Positions 10,131 through 23,389 of a stretch of 64,000 nucleotides of DNA are shown piece by piece. A model generated the notes under the pieces. It saw only the letters and a list, made by a program, of their open reading frames with translations, was not told where the DNA came from and did not search any database. This DNA comes from Sciurus carolinensis (lineage: Eukaryota; Chordata; Mammalia; Rodentia; Sciuridae): contig NC_062232.1 in NCBI RefSeq assembly GCF_902686445.1, positions 71,503,440 through 71,567,439 on the forward strand, in the 5' to 3' direction. Made by a program: the position numbers and the translations under genes. How positions within the stretch are numbered: position 1 is the first letter of the stretch; each line of letters opens with the position of its first letter.

Positions 10131-11277
10131 CATCTAGTTTTTTTTTTTTTTTTTTTTTTTTAATCTAAACTGCTTTAGGCAACTGAGATATTGTTAGTAT
10201 AAGCAAAAATAACCAACATGGTTTTTTTTGAAAATACAAATAACTGGAATGGAAGCTGATCTCAAACAGATCAGCAACCTCTGCTTTATTCCACAACAGA
10301 GTCAATCACTCAGTCACAGGAAGTCTCACTTTCTGGGAACAGAAATGACCCATGGGTTACAAAAGGAGTCTGGGTTTCATACATTACTATGAGGGTGAAT
10401 TAATTATTGAAGACTGAGGCAGGACCTGTTGATTTGGGCAATCAGGAAAGAGGTTGTAAAAATTCTGAAACTCATTGTCACTGGGAAAAGCTCACAACTT
10501 GGTGTTCACCGCTTATCTTCCTTCTTCTGGGACCCGTTGTTACCTAGAGCTTCACTATTTGCTTTTCTTCTTCCAGGACTTATCAGTAATGGAAAAGGGT
10601 AAAAGTCCAGGGCCCAGCATTTCAGAATCTGCCTTCTCCATTCAGGACCCATTGTGGTTAGGAAGGAGTGAATGTTTGCTTTTGATGAAGATGCTGGGGA
10701 TGAACACAGGAAGGGATTTTGCCTTTTCCCTCAGGGTCCATTGTTACTGGGCAAGAATTTACTGGGAAAGGTTTAATGTTTGGCTAATTTCCCTCCCTTC
10801 TCCCAAGGCAACCTGTCTTTCCTTTCTTCCAGGAGCTGTTTTGTAGGAATATTATTTTCCATAACCCTTCAGTTAGCCTTTTATTTTCTGTTTTGTTTGT
10901 TTTTGTTCATTTGTTTTCTTTGAGATTTTTTTAGGAATGCCCTTGGGGTAGGCTTATATTATTCTATTCAGTCAAGCTTCAAGTCCAATGAAGTAGGCAC
11001 AACATTATGAAAACAGATATTTCCAAGGAACTGCAAATGAAAATTATTGACTCTTCTTTGGAGATAGTAGTAGTCTACCAGATTTAAATAACAAAGGAAC
11101 ACATTTTTCCACTGCCTGAAAGGAAGATTTTGTTGTTGTTGTTTTTTGTTTGTTTGGTTTTGCTATTGTTCCACTGAACTGTGGAAAGAAACTAGATGTG
11201 AATAGCCACAAGTTTAAATGTCACCGATCATGTTGTCTTGCACAGATTCAAGTTTCTCTTATCATATTCAAGTTGTT
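10131..11277. other. Unassigned sequence with a poly-T run
   Basis: After the poly-T run, a moderately GC-rich stretch (10250-10850) has an open frame of 123 codons, but with no recognisable motif, no Kozak support and no neighbours. I treat it as non-coding and probably old LTR or internal retroviral sequence. I name no family. Confidence 0.35.
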
Positions 11278-11634
11278 CTGTTGTTTGAATAATTGCCATA
11301 TTTTATTAGGTCAGGATTGGCGCAGATATATGAGAAGAAACAAACCACTGAGGCAGAGGGCAGCATGCCAAAACAGCGACCAATCAAACAGGGGCGAAAA
11401 AACTTCACTGACCCTTACATTCACCTATCACTCAGCAGGACCCCTGCCTATTCTGGCCTATAAAGACACCAGGCAGGTGGGGCCATGTGCAATTTTCTGC
11501 AGCTCCCTACCCTGACTGTGGGGGCTGGGGGGGTCGGCTGGGAATTTTGCCCGAGAGTCAAATTCCAATAAAGCTTGCTTTGGCCACTTTCTATCGGATT
11601 TTATTTGACTACTAGCCCTGTCCTCGAGCTTACA
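11278..11634 (+). mobile_element. ERV1-like solo LTR
   Basis: Contains a promoter-like GGCCTATAAAGACACC (about 11456), a polyadenylation signal CCAATAAAGCTTGC (about 11568) and an end GAGCTTACA at 11634, in the order U3-R-U5. The compact layout looks gammaretroviral. The left end is placed at a TG near 11278 and is uncertain. No target duplication found. Confidence 0.65.
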
Positions 11635-11639
11635 ATATT

Positions 11640-13110
11640 TCTTAAAATGTTAGACCTTTGCTTTTTTCTCCATATTTACATTGTTTCATGTAAGCAATTT
11701 TATCAATGTGCTCATTCAACCATGTCAGAATTCGAAATTTCTCCCATTCTATTATTTTTTTCTCTTTATTTCTTATGTTTCTTGCCCTATTCCTCTTGAC
11801 TTAACCTTTCTGTTAATTATTTTAACATTTTTGGAATTATACCTTGATTTATTTATAGTGATTTTGAAAATAATGTTTTTTGACTGTCTTATTATCTCTA
11901 GGTATTGCAACATATTTATCTTTAACACATGACTTATCACACTCTGTTATCAGTTCTTCAGAATTTGAATGAGTATGGAAACCTTTATTCTATTTAGGCT
12001 CCTTTACCTTACAAACCTTTTAAGTAATTATCTTAAATTTTTCATCAAAATTAATTGAGCACTGAATCAGTGCTTCAGCTCTCTACAAAGATTTACATTC
12101 TCATGAGAAATGCCAGAAAAATATAACTTAATTAGTACTATATACATTCCATTGTTCCATCTTCCTTCTGAAATTTTAGACTTCTTTCCATTAAAATTTC
12201 CTCAACTGGAGAACTTATTTTTGCTGTTTGATAGAAGTATGTCCTATAGAAACTCTTAATATTGAATGTAATTTAGAAAATAATTCATTTAACTCTTATT
12301 CCTGAATATTTCCCTTTGATTTAGAGTTATGGGTTGTTTACATTTCTTTCTTTTAATACTTGAAAAACCTCAGGCCACTTCCTTCCAAACTTTATAGATT
12401 CACATAGAGAATCTGTTGTCATTCAAAATCATTACTCCTCTCTCTCTTTCCATGTATACTTATATGACTGCTAAGAAGAATTATTTATTTCCCATAAATT
12501 GCATTATGGTATATTTTGGTAAGATTTTCTTTGCAACTATCTTGCTTGGAGTTCACTGAGCTTCTTAAAACTTCAGAATGATGTGTTTCATTAATTTTTT
12601 TTCAACCCCACAAATATTTTCTGCCCTGGATTTTTGATGATGAGAACATTACGTCTTCTATTACTGTTCCATAGGTCTTTGAGAATCTGTACTTTAGTTT
12701 TTAAACTCTGCTTCTTGTTCTTCAAAGGGAATAAATTGTATTTACCGGGTTCACTGGCTCTGTCCTGTCATTCTCAATCTAATATAAAATTTCATTCAGT
12801 GAGGTTTTTTTATTTTAATAAATATATTGAAGTAATTATTATAAAATCTTTTTATAATTTCCATTTTTATTTGTATCTTCCATTTATTTTTCAACATTTA
12901 ATATATTTTTCAAACTTCAAATATATTCATAATTTCTTACTATAATATTTTTATGCTTTAAAATATTTCCAAATATTCCAACATCTGAATCATCATCATA
13001 TTTACCTATTGTTATTTTGTTTCTTCACTCTAGTTATGATTTTCCTGTTTTTATTTTTTCAGGAGTTTTTTTTTTTTTTTTATTGTGTTCCAGAAATTTT
13101 GAGTGGTATT
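11640..13110 (-). mobile_element. Ancient L1 5'/ORF1 region or HAL1-like element
   Basis: Minus-strand old L1 sequence. The block GGAGTTCACTGAGCTTCTT (about 12548), the run through CCATAGGTCTTTGAGAATC (about 12670) and the end of the stretch (a TTTTTATTGTG type block near 13075) resemble the ORF1-side sequence of old mammalian L1M/HAL1 elements. A similar ORF1-side block recurs at 17530-18880, so this one probably belongs to a separate element. It is highly diverged and has no open frame. Ends are approximate. Confidence 0.55.
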
Positions 13111-14084
13111 TAAAGATTGTAGATTGCATCTAGAACTTCTATTTCAATATGACTTTACCCAATTTAGTTTGAGATGAAAGAGAACTGATGATGGAAGAAG
13201 GGTCAGAATATGAGAGTATGCTGTTGACTTTGAAGATGTTTCTTCATGCATTCCAAGTTTTGTACTTATTAGTGAAGTTGATATAATTGCTTGTGAGCAA
13301 GTATTTTCACTAACATAAGATTTCACCTCTCTCTGGTAATTACCAAGGAGTGTGATTGATGGATTGCATGTTTATGTAATGTTGTATTCAGAAAGAAACT
13401 GTCTAGTAGTTATGCAAAGTGGCTATTCTATTGAGCATTCTCAACAGCAATTAAAGGGTTTTTAAAAAATGGGCTGCATATTTCCTTATAATGCTCAACA
13501 GCATTTAAAAAACTGGGCTGTATTTTTTCTTGTAATTGAGATTTAAGAATTCTTTATGTACTTTGAATAAGAGCTCAATCATATATATATTTTTGCTATC
13601 CAAGTCTTGTCTTTTCACTCTCTAAAGAGTACATTTTTCAGAGTAAAATATTTTAAATCTAATGATGTCTAATGATTCATCTGTTCTCTTTCAGGAATCA
13701 TGAATTTGATGTTATATGTAAAAAGTTACCACTGAAACAAAGCATGCCTGATTTTCTCATATGTTATCTTCTGTAAATTGTATAGTTCACATTTCACACT
13801 CGGGTTGATGATTCATTTGGAATTGATTTTTTTGAAAAGTGTAATGTCTGTTACTAGATTTTTTTTTTCATGTGAATGTCCAGTTTTCCAGCATCATTTG
13901 TCCAAAAGATTATCTTTTCTCCATTGAAATGCCTTTAGTTCTTTGTCATACCACACTGCCATAATTACTGTAGCTTTTCAGTAAGTCTGAAATTTTGGTA
14001 GTGTCATTCCTGACTTTGTTCTTTTTCTTTAATATTATGTTAGCTATTCAGTTTCTTTTTCCTTTTATATGAAATTTAGAGTCA

Positions 14085-14320
14085 ATTTTTTTTGGTAGGG
14101 GCTGGAAGATACTAAGAGTTTAACCCAGGAGTAAATTACCACTGATATACATCCCTAACAGTTTTTATATTTATTTATTTATTTATTTATTTTTCAGACT
14201 TGGTCTCATTAAGTTACTTAGGGCCTTGTTAAGTTGCTGAGGCTGGTCTTGACCTTGTCATCCTCCTGCCTCAGCTTCCTGAGCTGCTGTGATTACAGGC
14301 ATGAGCCATCATACCTGGAT
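14085..14320 (-). mobile_element. Composite B1-ID type SINE
   Basis: On the plus strand one reads the complement of an ID-like half (AACCCAGGAGTAAATTACCACTGA) joined through an (ATTT)n linker to a B1/7SL half ending GGCATGAGCC. Such dimers are typical of squirrels and related rodents. Diverged, so old. Confidence 0.8.
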
Positions 14321-14894
14321 TAGAGTAACTTTTTGATATCTGTAATATAACTTGCTCTATTTTTGATTTGAATTTTATTTAAGTTATAGAAAATTTGGAG
14401 TAAATGATATATTGACAATATGGACTGTTATTCTTCATGAACATGTGATTCTCTCCACTCATTTAGCTCCTTTTTGATTTCATTCACAGATTTGCCATTT
14501 CCTCATATAAATCTTATATACATTCCATTAAAATATACTAAATATTTTATTTTTAACATTAATATAAGTAGTTTTGTGTTTTGAAACTAAAATCTAATTT
14601 TTCATTTTTGGCTTAAAGGAGAGCAATAAATATTTGCATTCTTTCCTCATGTAAAGATACAAAGTGAAATTAAGAAAAATTATTTTCTTTTACAATGTTG
14701 TTATAACCACTAAATGATTCAGTAGTCATTTTTATTGTTGTTTTAAATCCTTTTACATTTTTTTATAGATAATCATATCCTCTGTAAAAAAGTTTCATTT
14801 TTTATTATCTATATTCTATATATTTTCTTATCTTATTTCATTATCTTGTGCTCCCATTATGATATGTAATAGGAATATTGAATATGGAAAATCA

Positions 14895-15113
14895 TGCCAG
14901 GGTCAGTGCCACACACCTATAATCCCAGTGGTTCAGGAAGGAAGATGGTGAGTTCAAAGCCAGCGCCAGCAATGGAGAGGCATTAAGCAAATCAGTGAGA
15001 CCCTTTCTCTAAATAAAATACAAAATAGGATTGGTGTTGTGATTCAGTGGTCGAGTGCACCTGAGTTCAATCCCCTGTACCCACTCCCCCCCCCAAAAAT
15101 GGACAATCTTGAA
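14895..15113 (+). mobile_element. Composite B1-ID type SINE
   Basis: The B1 half has the CCTATAATCCCAG block. The linker is AAATAAAATACAAAATAGG and is followed by an ID half with a B-box-like GAGTTCAATCCCC and an A-rich end after a C run. Diverged copy in sense orientation. Confidence 0.8.
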
Positions 15114-16199
15114 ATTTTCCTAATCTTAGAAGAAAAGCATCTAATTTCTTATCATTAAGTATAATGTCATTTATACATACTTCATAATTTTTATCAAGTT
15201 AAGGATGTTCACTTTTATTTGGGGTTGATTGAGAGTTTTCATTTTGAATAAAATTCGCAATTTGTGTATTTCTTTTCCTGCCTCAATAGATGTGACCACA
15301 TGATTTTTTCCTTAATTTGTTGTTTGGTGAGTTACATTAATTGGCTGATAAAATTTTTGATTTTGAACTTGACTTGCATACCTGGAATAAATCCTCCTTG
15401 TTCATGGTCTATAACTGTATTTCCTTGTTTTTGTATTTTATACATTAATATTTGCTTGCAGATGTTTACATCTGTTCTTTCAGTTATGTTGGTCTTTAGT
15501 TTTCTTGCAGTGACTTTGACTTTTCTATTAGAATAATTCTCACATAATAAAATTAATTAGGAAGTATTCCTTCTGCTTCTAGTATCTAGATGATATTGCA
15601 GAGGATGAATACAGTTTCTTACTTAAATGCTTGGTGAAATTTACTAGTGATGACATATGAAGCTGTGCTTTCTTCTGTGGCAGATTATTCAATATTGATT
15701 ATAGTTATTTAATAAATACATGCTTAGTAAGATCATTTTGCCTTGAATAAATATCGTGTCTTTTAAAGAACTGGTTCTTTTCAGCTAGGTTATCAAATTT
15801 TGATCATGAAGTTCTATAGTATATTATTAGTGATGGCTCCACTTTCATTTCTTATATGAATAATTTTTGCCTCTTCTTTACTAGCTAAAAGTATTGGAGC
15901 TTATCAGTTTTGTTAATTGTTAAAAATGGCATTTGACTTCCTTGTTAAACACTATTAATGTCTTGTTTTAAATTTCATTGATTTATGATCTGGTGTTTAC
16001 TATTTATTTTCTTGTCTTATATTATTCTTCTCTTTTTTTATTTTCTAATATAGAAGCTTAGATTAATTAGATTTTAGGGTTTTATCATTTTGAATATATG
16101 CACTGAAGATTATAAATTACCCATTAAGCATTATGTTTTCTGTATTGGACACATTTGATAAGTTGTATTTTTATTTATATCTGAACTTTGAAAATTTTC

Positions 16200-16510
16200 T
16201 CTAATTGCTAGAGGTATTGAACACTTTTTCATATATTTATTATCCACCTGTATGTTTTCTTCTGTAAAGTGTCTGTCCAGTTCCTTGGCCCATTTATTGA
16301 TTGGGTTCTTTGCATTTTTGGCATAAAGTTTTGTAAGTTCTTTATAAATTTTGAAGTGAGACAGACATCATCACCCTATGTACACGTATGATTACATGAA
16401 TGGTATGAATCTACTTCATGTACAACCATAGAAACTAAATGATGTACCCCATTTGTGTACAATGAATCAAAATGCAGTCCATAAAAAATAAATAAAATTT
16501 TTTTTAAAAA
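16200..16510 (+). mobile_element. 5'-inverted, truncated L1 insertion
   Basis: 16200-16355 is ORF2 C-terminal sequence in minus orientation (compare 26990-27170). 16356-16510 is L1 3' UTR in plus orientation (compare 46080-46211), ending in an AATAAA-rich tail. The two parts meet at about 16355. This is the signature of twin priming during L1 reverse transcription. I could not confirm a target duplication. Confidence 0.7.
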
Positions 16511-17139
16511 AGATAATTTTCATGAAATTTATTTTTTAGCTCCTGTTGGTTAAATGAATAACATTTAATATCCAAGTATTTTAAGGTAGTTCTCCAATCT
16601 TTTTTTATATTAATTTCTAGTTTAATTCTATTGTCATCTCCAAGCATATTATCTTTGATTTCTGCTACTTCAAATTTATTAAGGTGTATAAGGTCTATCT
16701 CAGTGACTCCTCCCTATTAAGTTAGGAAAATGTTTATTATACTCTTTCTAGATGAAAGGGTCTATTCATTTTAATTAGATCCATTTGATTGATGGTGCTA
16801 TTTAGTTCAATTATATGTTTAATAATTTTCATCTGCTGGATGTGTCAATTAATAGCAGATGCATTGAACTCTCCAATTACACTACTGGCTATGTTTATTT
16901 CTACTTGATGTTATGTCAAATTTGTCTCATGTATTTTGATTCTCTATTGTTAGATGAAATGTATTAATATTGTTATGTGGTCTTCAAGAATTGACCCCTT
17001 TATCATCATGCAATGCCTCTCTTAATCTCTGATAATTTTACTTACTCTGAAGTTTGGTTCATCTTAAATTATTATAACTACCTCAGCTTACTCTTAGTTA
17101 ATGTTATCATGGTATCTTCTTTTCTAATTCTTTCTTTTT

Positions 17140-17530
17140 GTGGAGCATTGTAATTATACATAATAGTGGTATTCATTATCTGATATTCATACATGCATAT
17201 AAAATAATTTGATCTGTATCATTCTCCAGTACCTTTCCTTTCCCTCTCATCCTCCCTCCTCCTGTTCATCAACTTGTTCTACTCTATTCATCTCTCTTCT
17301 TTTGCTATTGTTATTATTACTATTATTATTATTTTATTTTAACTAATGCATTATAATTATGTATAAAAATGAGATTCATTGTGGTTCATTCATACATGGA
17401 AATAGCATAATTTGGTAGATTTTGTTCCCCATTACTTTCTCATGTCCTCACATCCTCTCTTTCTCTAGATGCCCTGTCTTTATTCTATTAGTTTCTCTTA
17501 TAGTTCTTATATCTGTTCTCCCTATTTTTT
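17140..17530. repeat. Old L1 3' UTR-like segment
   Basis: Contains 'AATGCATTATAATTATGTAT...' and a pyrimidine-rich stretch whose complement resembles 3' UTR stretches at 56140-56220 and 56905-56975. Includes an (ATT)n run near 17308-17335. Low certainty on family and orientation. Confidence 0.4.
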
Positions 17531-18880
17531 AATATTTTGCATGCTTTTGATTTACTTTCCTCATCACATATTCATTTCTTCCTTCTTTTTGAACCCTCTT
17601 AGTGATTGCCCTTTAGATTCTAAAATATATTTACATTTCTAATTTCTCTTTCAGTATCTTCTATAATATATCTAATTCTTCTCTTCAGTTTTTTATAACA
17701 TTGCTGTCATTCATTTCACTTAACCATAGTCTATAATCATTGGACACAACTTTGCATTTTTAACACTGTGAACAAATTTTATCTGCAAAGTCGATGAAGA
17801 AAATTTTTAAAGGATTATATTACACCTCTATGCATACCTTCTCTAGTCTACTTCCTTTCCATTTGTAGATTAGATTCTGAACAATTATTTCCCACTAAAG
17901 AATTTCTTTTAACATTGCAAAGCAAACTGCCTGATAACATATTACCTGCATTTTTCTTTCTCTGTTGATGTTTATTTCATGTTCACTTTTAAATGATACT
18001 TTCACTGTATCCAGAATTACACAATGGTGTTTCTTTTCAATACTTATTACTTCATCCAAATTCCTTAGTTTTGCTTGATTTCTGAAAAGAAGTTTAATGT
18101 AATCATTGTCCTTATTTTTCCATAGGTTAGTTTTCTTTACATTGGCATAATATTTTTTTTCATGATTTTTAATTTTAACTTAATTCTGTTTAAATATGAT
18201 GAGGCTATCTATAGTTTTGTTTTAGTGTCCTTGGAATTCTTTGAGATTCCAGGACTTGTGATTCAGTTTATATCATTAAGTTTATGGATTTATGAGTTAT
18301 CTTTGCTTCAAATATATTTATTAAATGTTCCAATTGCATAAATTTAGCAAGTTTGTAGTTGTATTACAAAGCATTCTGCTATGTCTATTAAAAATTTCCT
18401 GTTTTTATTTCAGTTTTGGAAATTTCTATTGAAATTTATTCATTTTTCTTCAGTTTTAAGGTCCTGAAGATTGAAATAGGGGTTTCATATATGGTAAATA
18501 TACACTGTACCTATGAGTTATACCCCCATTCCCATTCTTTTCAATTCTTTCCTTTGCTGTTCAATTACTATACCTATCAAAGGCACACTCTATATTTTTT
18601 AGTTGTCTTTTTTTTTTTTTTTAGTTTTAGCATGTCCTTATAACTTTTAAAAGATTTTTTTTTTGTCCTCATTTGTATTACTCATGTCTTCTAGGATTTT
18701 CAATTTTTTCATTGAAAACCTTACCGTATTAGTGATAGTTGATTTGAATTCATGTGATAATATGACCTCTTCCATATCTATTTCTCATTTTTTTCTAACT
18801 ACTCAAAATGTGTTTTTGTCTTTTACTATGTCATTTTTATAAAGTTCTAATTATGAATGATTTTAAATTATAGTAATATA

Positions 18881-19401
18881 ATTAAAAACATTATAAACAC
18901 ATACTCTAAAAAGTTTATGAGTCATGATAGTGGTTTTATATTGTGAGAAAATATATTCATGAACATTGTTAGATCCTATATTTTATATTTTCCAATGTCC
19001 TATGAGTTTTAACTTCCACATGATCTAACCATGAGAGTGTTTATCATTTCAAGTCCAGTAAAGGTATATTTGAAGAAACAATTAAGACAAATTTTTATTA
19101 CATCAAAAGATATCAGTAAACAGTGGACTTACATTTGACTCACACCTAAAAATACCTACAGGAAAAACTGGATAGAAGTATCCTATAATAGCAGACTCAT
19201 AACTGCATTGTTGAAATAAATGGATTCCTGACAACCTGAGCTTAAAAGTATCTTATTTTTCAAAAATTGATGTGGAAATTTCAATATAAACATTAATTTT
19301 CTGTCATTTCAAAAACAAAACTTGTCCAAGTTACCTCTGTTACTAGATAAAATACCCTTGGCATAAAGTATGTAGTTTATTCTCTATCTAAATCTAAAAC
19401 A

Positions 19402-19443
<42 letters not shown>

Positions 19444-20955
19444 ATAAATGCAAAACCTGTGACTTGTGAAGGTTTCTGATCTCAGAAAAAAAGAAACAAA
19501 ACAAAGAGATATCCAAGTCAAAGAAGCTCAAGTAAAAAGTATCAATGGGTAATTTATCTGAATTTCTTTGAAGTATCCATTTAAAAAGTCAAAATAAAAC
19601 TGTCAAAGATAACAGTTTCATTTTAACACTTTATCAGTAGCAATGGTGGAATAAAATTTATTGGATGTGTTCTACACTCAAACAGCCATTAAAGTGGAAA
19701 AAACTGTCAGAATCAATTCTACGAGAATTCTGATATAAAATTGAAAATCACAACAAGCAAGGGAGTGCTTAATAATGACCAAGGGTGATATAAATTGCAG
19801 TAAAGAATGATTGTGCCACATTTGCTGTGCACCATTCTTTAGTCAACTATTATTTAGTTTTGTGGAAGGCATAGAGACAGCAGGCTCCATTATTGATAGA
19901 TTGCTGGTGCCATAAGGAGTAATATTGATGTTTTACTCAAAGAATTGATGTGAATTTTATATCTAATATTTACTTGAGGATTTGACTCAAATGATAGCCT
20001 ACATTTTGCCTGAATGTCACCCAGAACATTTTCTGATGATATTTTTTGAAAGCATTTGAAGAGATACACCGTACACAGCTACTTGGGGCAAGGGATGTTA
20101 GATAGAACAAGCATAAGATGAACCAAAAATTTTGGAAAAGAGGATGTTAAGAAGAAATACAACTAATTATAGGGGTTTTGAAAGACTCTCATGTAAATGG
20201 GAAATCCAGAAGATGACAAATGTGGACAAAACTCAATTCATGCTTAAAGAAGATGGGTATACCATAGACTTGGATGTCTGGTTGATTTGGGGGCTTTTCA
20301 TAAGTAGGAAATGAAGAATAAGGTAGAGCTATACCTATTTAGGGCAACCATTGAAGGACTACACATTTCAGAGATAATCTATACATGCCAGGAGGAAATG
20401 TTACTTTTCTATTTTTGCCTTCAGTCATTTAAGGAATTATCTGTCAGCTATCAGAAGAAAAGACCACTGAATAGTGAATCAAGTCTTCACAGAAGACAAG
20501 GAAATAAGTTTTTACAATAATAAAGTAAATCACTAAGTGGAATAAAGAACAATAAGCCATGAATGTGGGGGTCATTAAGATTTTCAGAATTACATGACAT
20601 AATATTAAAAATGTCTACTATGCCACAAAAAAACAATGAAACATGCAAATGGGCAATAAAGTATGGGCAATTCACAAGAAAAACATTTACAGAAACCAGT
20701 ATTCAGAAATTCCACTTATTGGTAATATTATTATTAAGAAATGAAGTAAAATATTTTGGAGCATAAAAGTATACTCATTGTAATAACTTCACTCTGAATG
20801 TTCAATGGCATGTTTGAGTGGAATAATGAAAAAATTAATTAGAAAATAGGTTAGATGAAATCATCCATACTAAAAGTCAGAAAAAGAGCAAATAAAAATA
20901 AACAGAATCCAAAGAAATTTTTAGGTATCATAAAGCACAATATCAATCATATAAT
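18881..20955. other. Unassigned AT-rich sequence
   Basis: No coding potential beyond chance frames of 60-70 codons. A (GT)n microsatellite lies within it at about 19407-19440. No named repeat recognised. Confidence 0.4.
19407..19440 (+). repeat. (GT)n microsatellite
   Basis: About 16 GT units without interruption. Confidence 0.95.
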
Positions 20956-21590
20956 GAGGGGCCCAGATGGAGAAAACAGATGATGAGAATAAAACTAATC
21001 CTTGAAGAATTACAAAAACTACCAAATTTCATAAAGTATATCTATCTACACAACACAGGAATTCAAATGACTGCAACTACTGTGAATTTAAAAAGACCCA
21101 CTGTAAGACACATTAAATTCAAGCTGAAAAAAAATATGAAAACAAAAGGGAGTCTCACTAAAATGATCAATTTATCATCTGATACTGTAAAGCTACTTGG
21201 CATCAATTTTCACTAGAGTGGTACAAATTTAGGATCTTAATTATAATCCCTAGGATAATCAGTAAGAAACTATTTAAAAACATGCACACAGGAAAGAAGG
21301 AAAAAATCATAGTACATTAATATTGAATTAAACATAAAAGTAAACTGCAACAAAGAATGTGGGTCATAAAAAGGTATATAACATACAGGAAACAAATAGC
21401 AAAATGACAGTAGTAAACACTTTGAATGTAAATGGATTAAATTCACTAATGAAAGACAGATTAGGAGAATGGATGAAGAAATCATATTCCAACATTTCAC
21501 TGTCTCCAATGACTCATTTTAGAAATAAATTCATGATTAGGTTTACAGTAAAAATACATGAAAAATTGATTCAATGCAAGCAGTAACTAA
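20956..21590 (+). mobile_element. Ancient L1 fragment: ORF1 end and ORF2 endonuclease start
   Basis: The part near 21415-21590 resembles the N-terminal endonuclease of L1 ORF2 ('NTLNVNGLNSL' type stretch in a 75-codon open frame). The part before it resembles the ORF1 to ORF2 spacer of old L1s. Truncated at both sides. Confidence 0.6.
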
Positions 21591-21654
21591 GAGAGTTTTG
21601 GAAAAATGTGTTGGGTAAAATTCTGTGATTCTAACAAAGTAACCAAGATAATTA

Positions 21655-21990
21655 ACATATAAAGAGATTAAATTTATTTTAGTTCATGCTAACAGAGGTT
21701 TCAGTTCAAGATTTGATGTACTCAGTGCTTTAGACCTATAATGGGCATGTTTAATGACAATGCTGGGGAGCATGTGTTGGAGTCAGCTGTGTTCCTCATG
21801 GTAAGAAAACAAAAGTAGGGGAAGAAAGGACCAATTACCACAGTACACCTCAGGGATACATGATCTGTCACCCAAGGACTTCCCACAGGGCCCCTCTTCC
21901 TAATGGCACCCAGAAAAGTAATCCCAATACTGCCACCCTAGTGTCAAGACTTTAACATATCAACCTATAATGGACAATCAACTATAACAT
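21655..21990 (-). mobile_element. MaLR-class LTR (MST/MLT1-like)
   Basis: Plus-strand reading gives the complement of a MaLR LTR: a GTTTCAGTTC-type block, a central CACCCTAGTGTCAAGACTTTAAC region and a TCAACCTATAA-like edge. Internal sequence of the same class follows on the right in the same orientation. Diverged. Confidence 0.6.
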
Positions 21991-23385
21991 TATTTCACTG
22001 GCCCCAAAGGTTCATGTCCATCTTACAAAGCAAAATGTATTCAGTCCATCTCCAAGAGTAGCCAAGATTTTAATATTTCAGCATTGTTCAAAAGTCCAAG
22101 TTCAAAGTCTCCTCTGAGACTCATGGTAAACTCAACGCTAAGTGCCAATAAAAAAATTAAAAAGAAAGTTACATACTTCCAAGACATAACAGTGGGTCAA
22201 GCATAGGATATTTTCGAAAAAGGAAGGAATAGGAGGTCAGTAAGGACTGATAACATGAAGCAAGGCCAAAACTCATCAGGGCAGTCATTCAAACCTAAAA
22301 TTTCATATCCAGGATATGAGGCACACTTTGGTGGAATGTGGATTCCCAAGGGTTTAGGCATCCTCACCACTATGTCTTTGCTGGTCGCAGTCTACATGGC
22401 CATTCACTCAAGCCAACTCTTCTCACTTCTTGAGCTTTTCTCTACATGTGTTATATGTTCCTAGAACCTTAGTGGGCAGTCCATTGCATCTTTCATTTCA
22501 CTTTCACATCTCCACACAAGGCACAGTTGGGGGCTATTTGCAAGGAGTCCAAACCTGATATACATTTGCTGGCCATCTAGGCATTTCTCCGAAATCACAG
22601 TTGAGGCCTCCAAGGACCCATAAATCTTCCGTTATGCATGCCTGCAAAACCAGCATTTTGTTGATAATGCCATGGTCTGTTGCTAGTGTGAGCTGTACTT
22701 GGTTTTCTTGAACCATGGCTCTAATGTAATTTGAAAGTTTTGCTAATTGAATGTGGGGCCAAATAGCAATAAATGATCCTCTAGGCACACTGAGTGGACA
22801 GGGTGCACTGAGGATAATTTCTCAAATGATACTGCTCTAGAAAGTCTTTCAAATAACTTTTCATTCCTGCACCTTTAGTCTTGGATGGGTGAATTGGCCT
22901 TTCAGATTTCTAAACTATCCTTGAAAACATCTTTCCTATTTTTCTTATGCAAAATCCTTGACTCTTTTAATCAGGGTTTATAATGCACTTTCCTTACCTA
23001 AATGTTTACACATACTTTGGCTGGCCATATTTTCCAAATTTTTCCACTATTTCCCTTTATACTCCTGATTTTTAATATAAATTTAGTGAATATAATCCAC
23101 TAATACCTACCCTAAAGTTTGCATACTATACTGCCTTGAAATTTCATCCCTCAAATAAATGGGTCACTCTCCTTTAAGTTTGGGCCCTCACAAATTATCA
23201 GAGCAGGGACAAAACAAAGTTAAATGCTTTGCATAATCTAACAATTATAGTCTCCAATGCAACATACTCATTATTTTCATCTGAAATCTCATTAGCAAGT
23301 CCTTTCCTTTCCTCATTTTGGTTAATACTGTGATCTCTGTCCTCACCAAATTTACCATATTACTGAGTAATTCCACCCATGAATA
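21991..23385 (-). mobile_element. MaLR internal region (MST/THE1-int-like)
   Basis: Contains AAGTCTCCTCTGAGACTCATGG (22103-22124 area), a GGGCAGTCATT block near 22277 and later stretches that resemble the reverse of MaLR internal sequence. Non-coding in its relatives. Right end uncertain. Confidence 0.55.
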
Positions 23386-23389
23386 TTGC

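Larger units (their letters stand above)
13330..18880 (-). mobile_element. Ancient L1 (L1M-type), minus strand, with later inserts
   Basis: Reading leftward from about 18880, the segment resembles ORF1-side sequence (18880-17530), then the endonuclease part of ORF2 (about 17110-16520), reverse transcriptase (about 16200-15120) and the C-terminal ORF2 region (about 14720-13330). No frame is open. Later insertions interrupt it: a composite SINE at about 14085-14320, another at about 14895-15113, a 5'-inverted L1 at about 16200-16510 and an L1 3' UTR-like segment near 17140-17530. Similarity is from remembered L1 sequence, so boundaries are loose. Confidence 0.7.

Noticed and set aside
10475..10846. 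123-codon plus-strand frame
   Set aside because: Sits between a poly-T run and LTR sequence, has no recognisable domain, and moderate GC makes a chance frame of this size likely.
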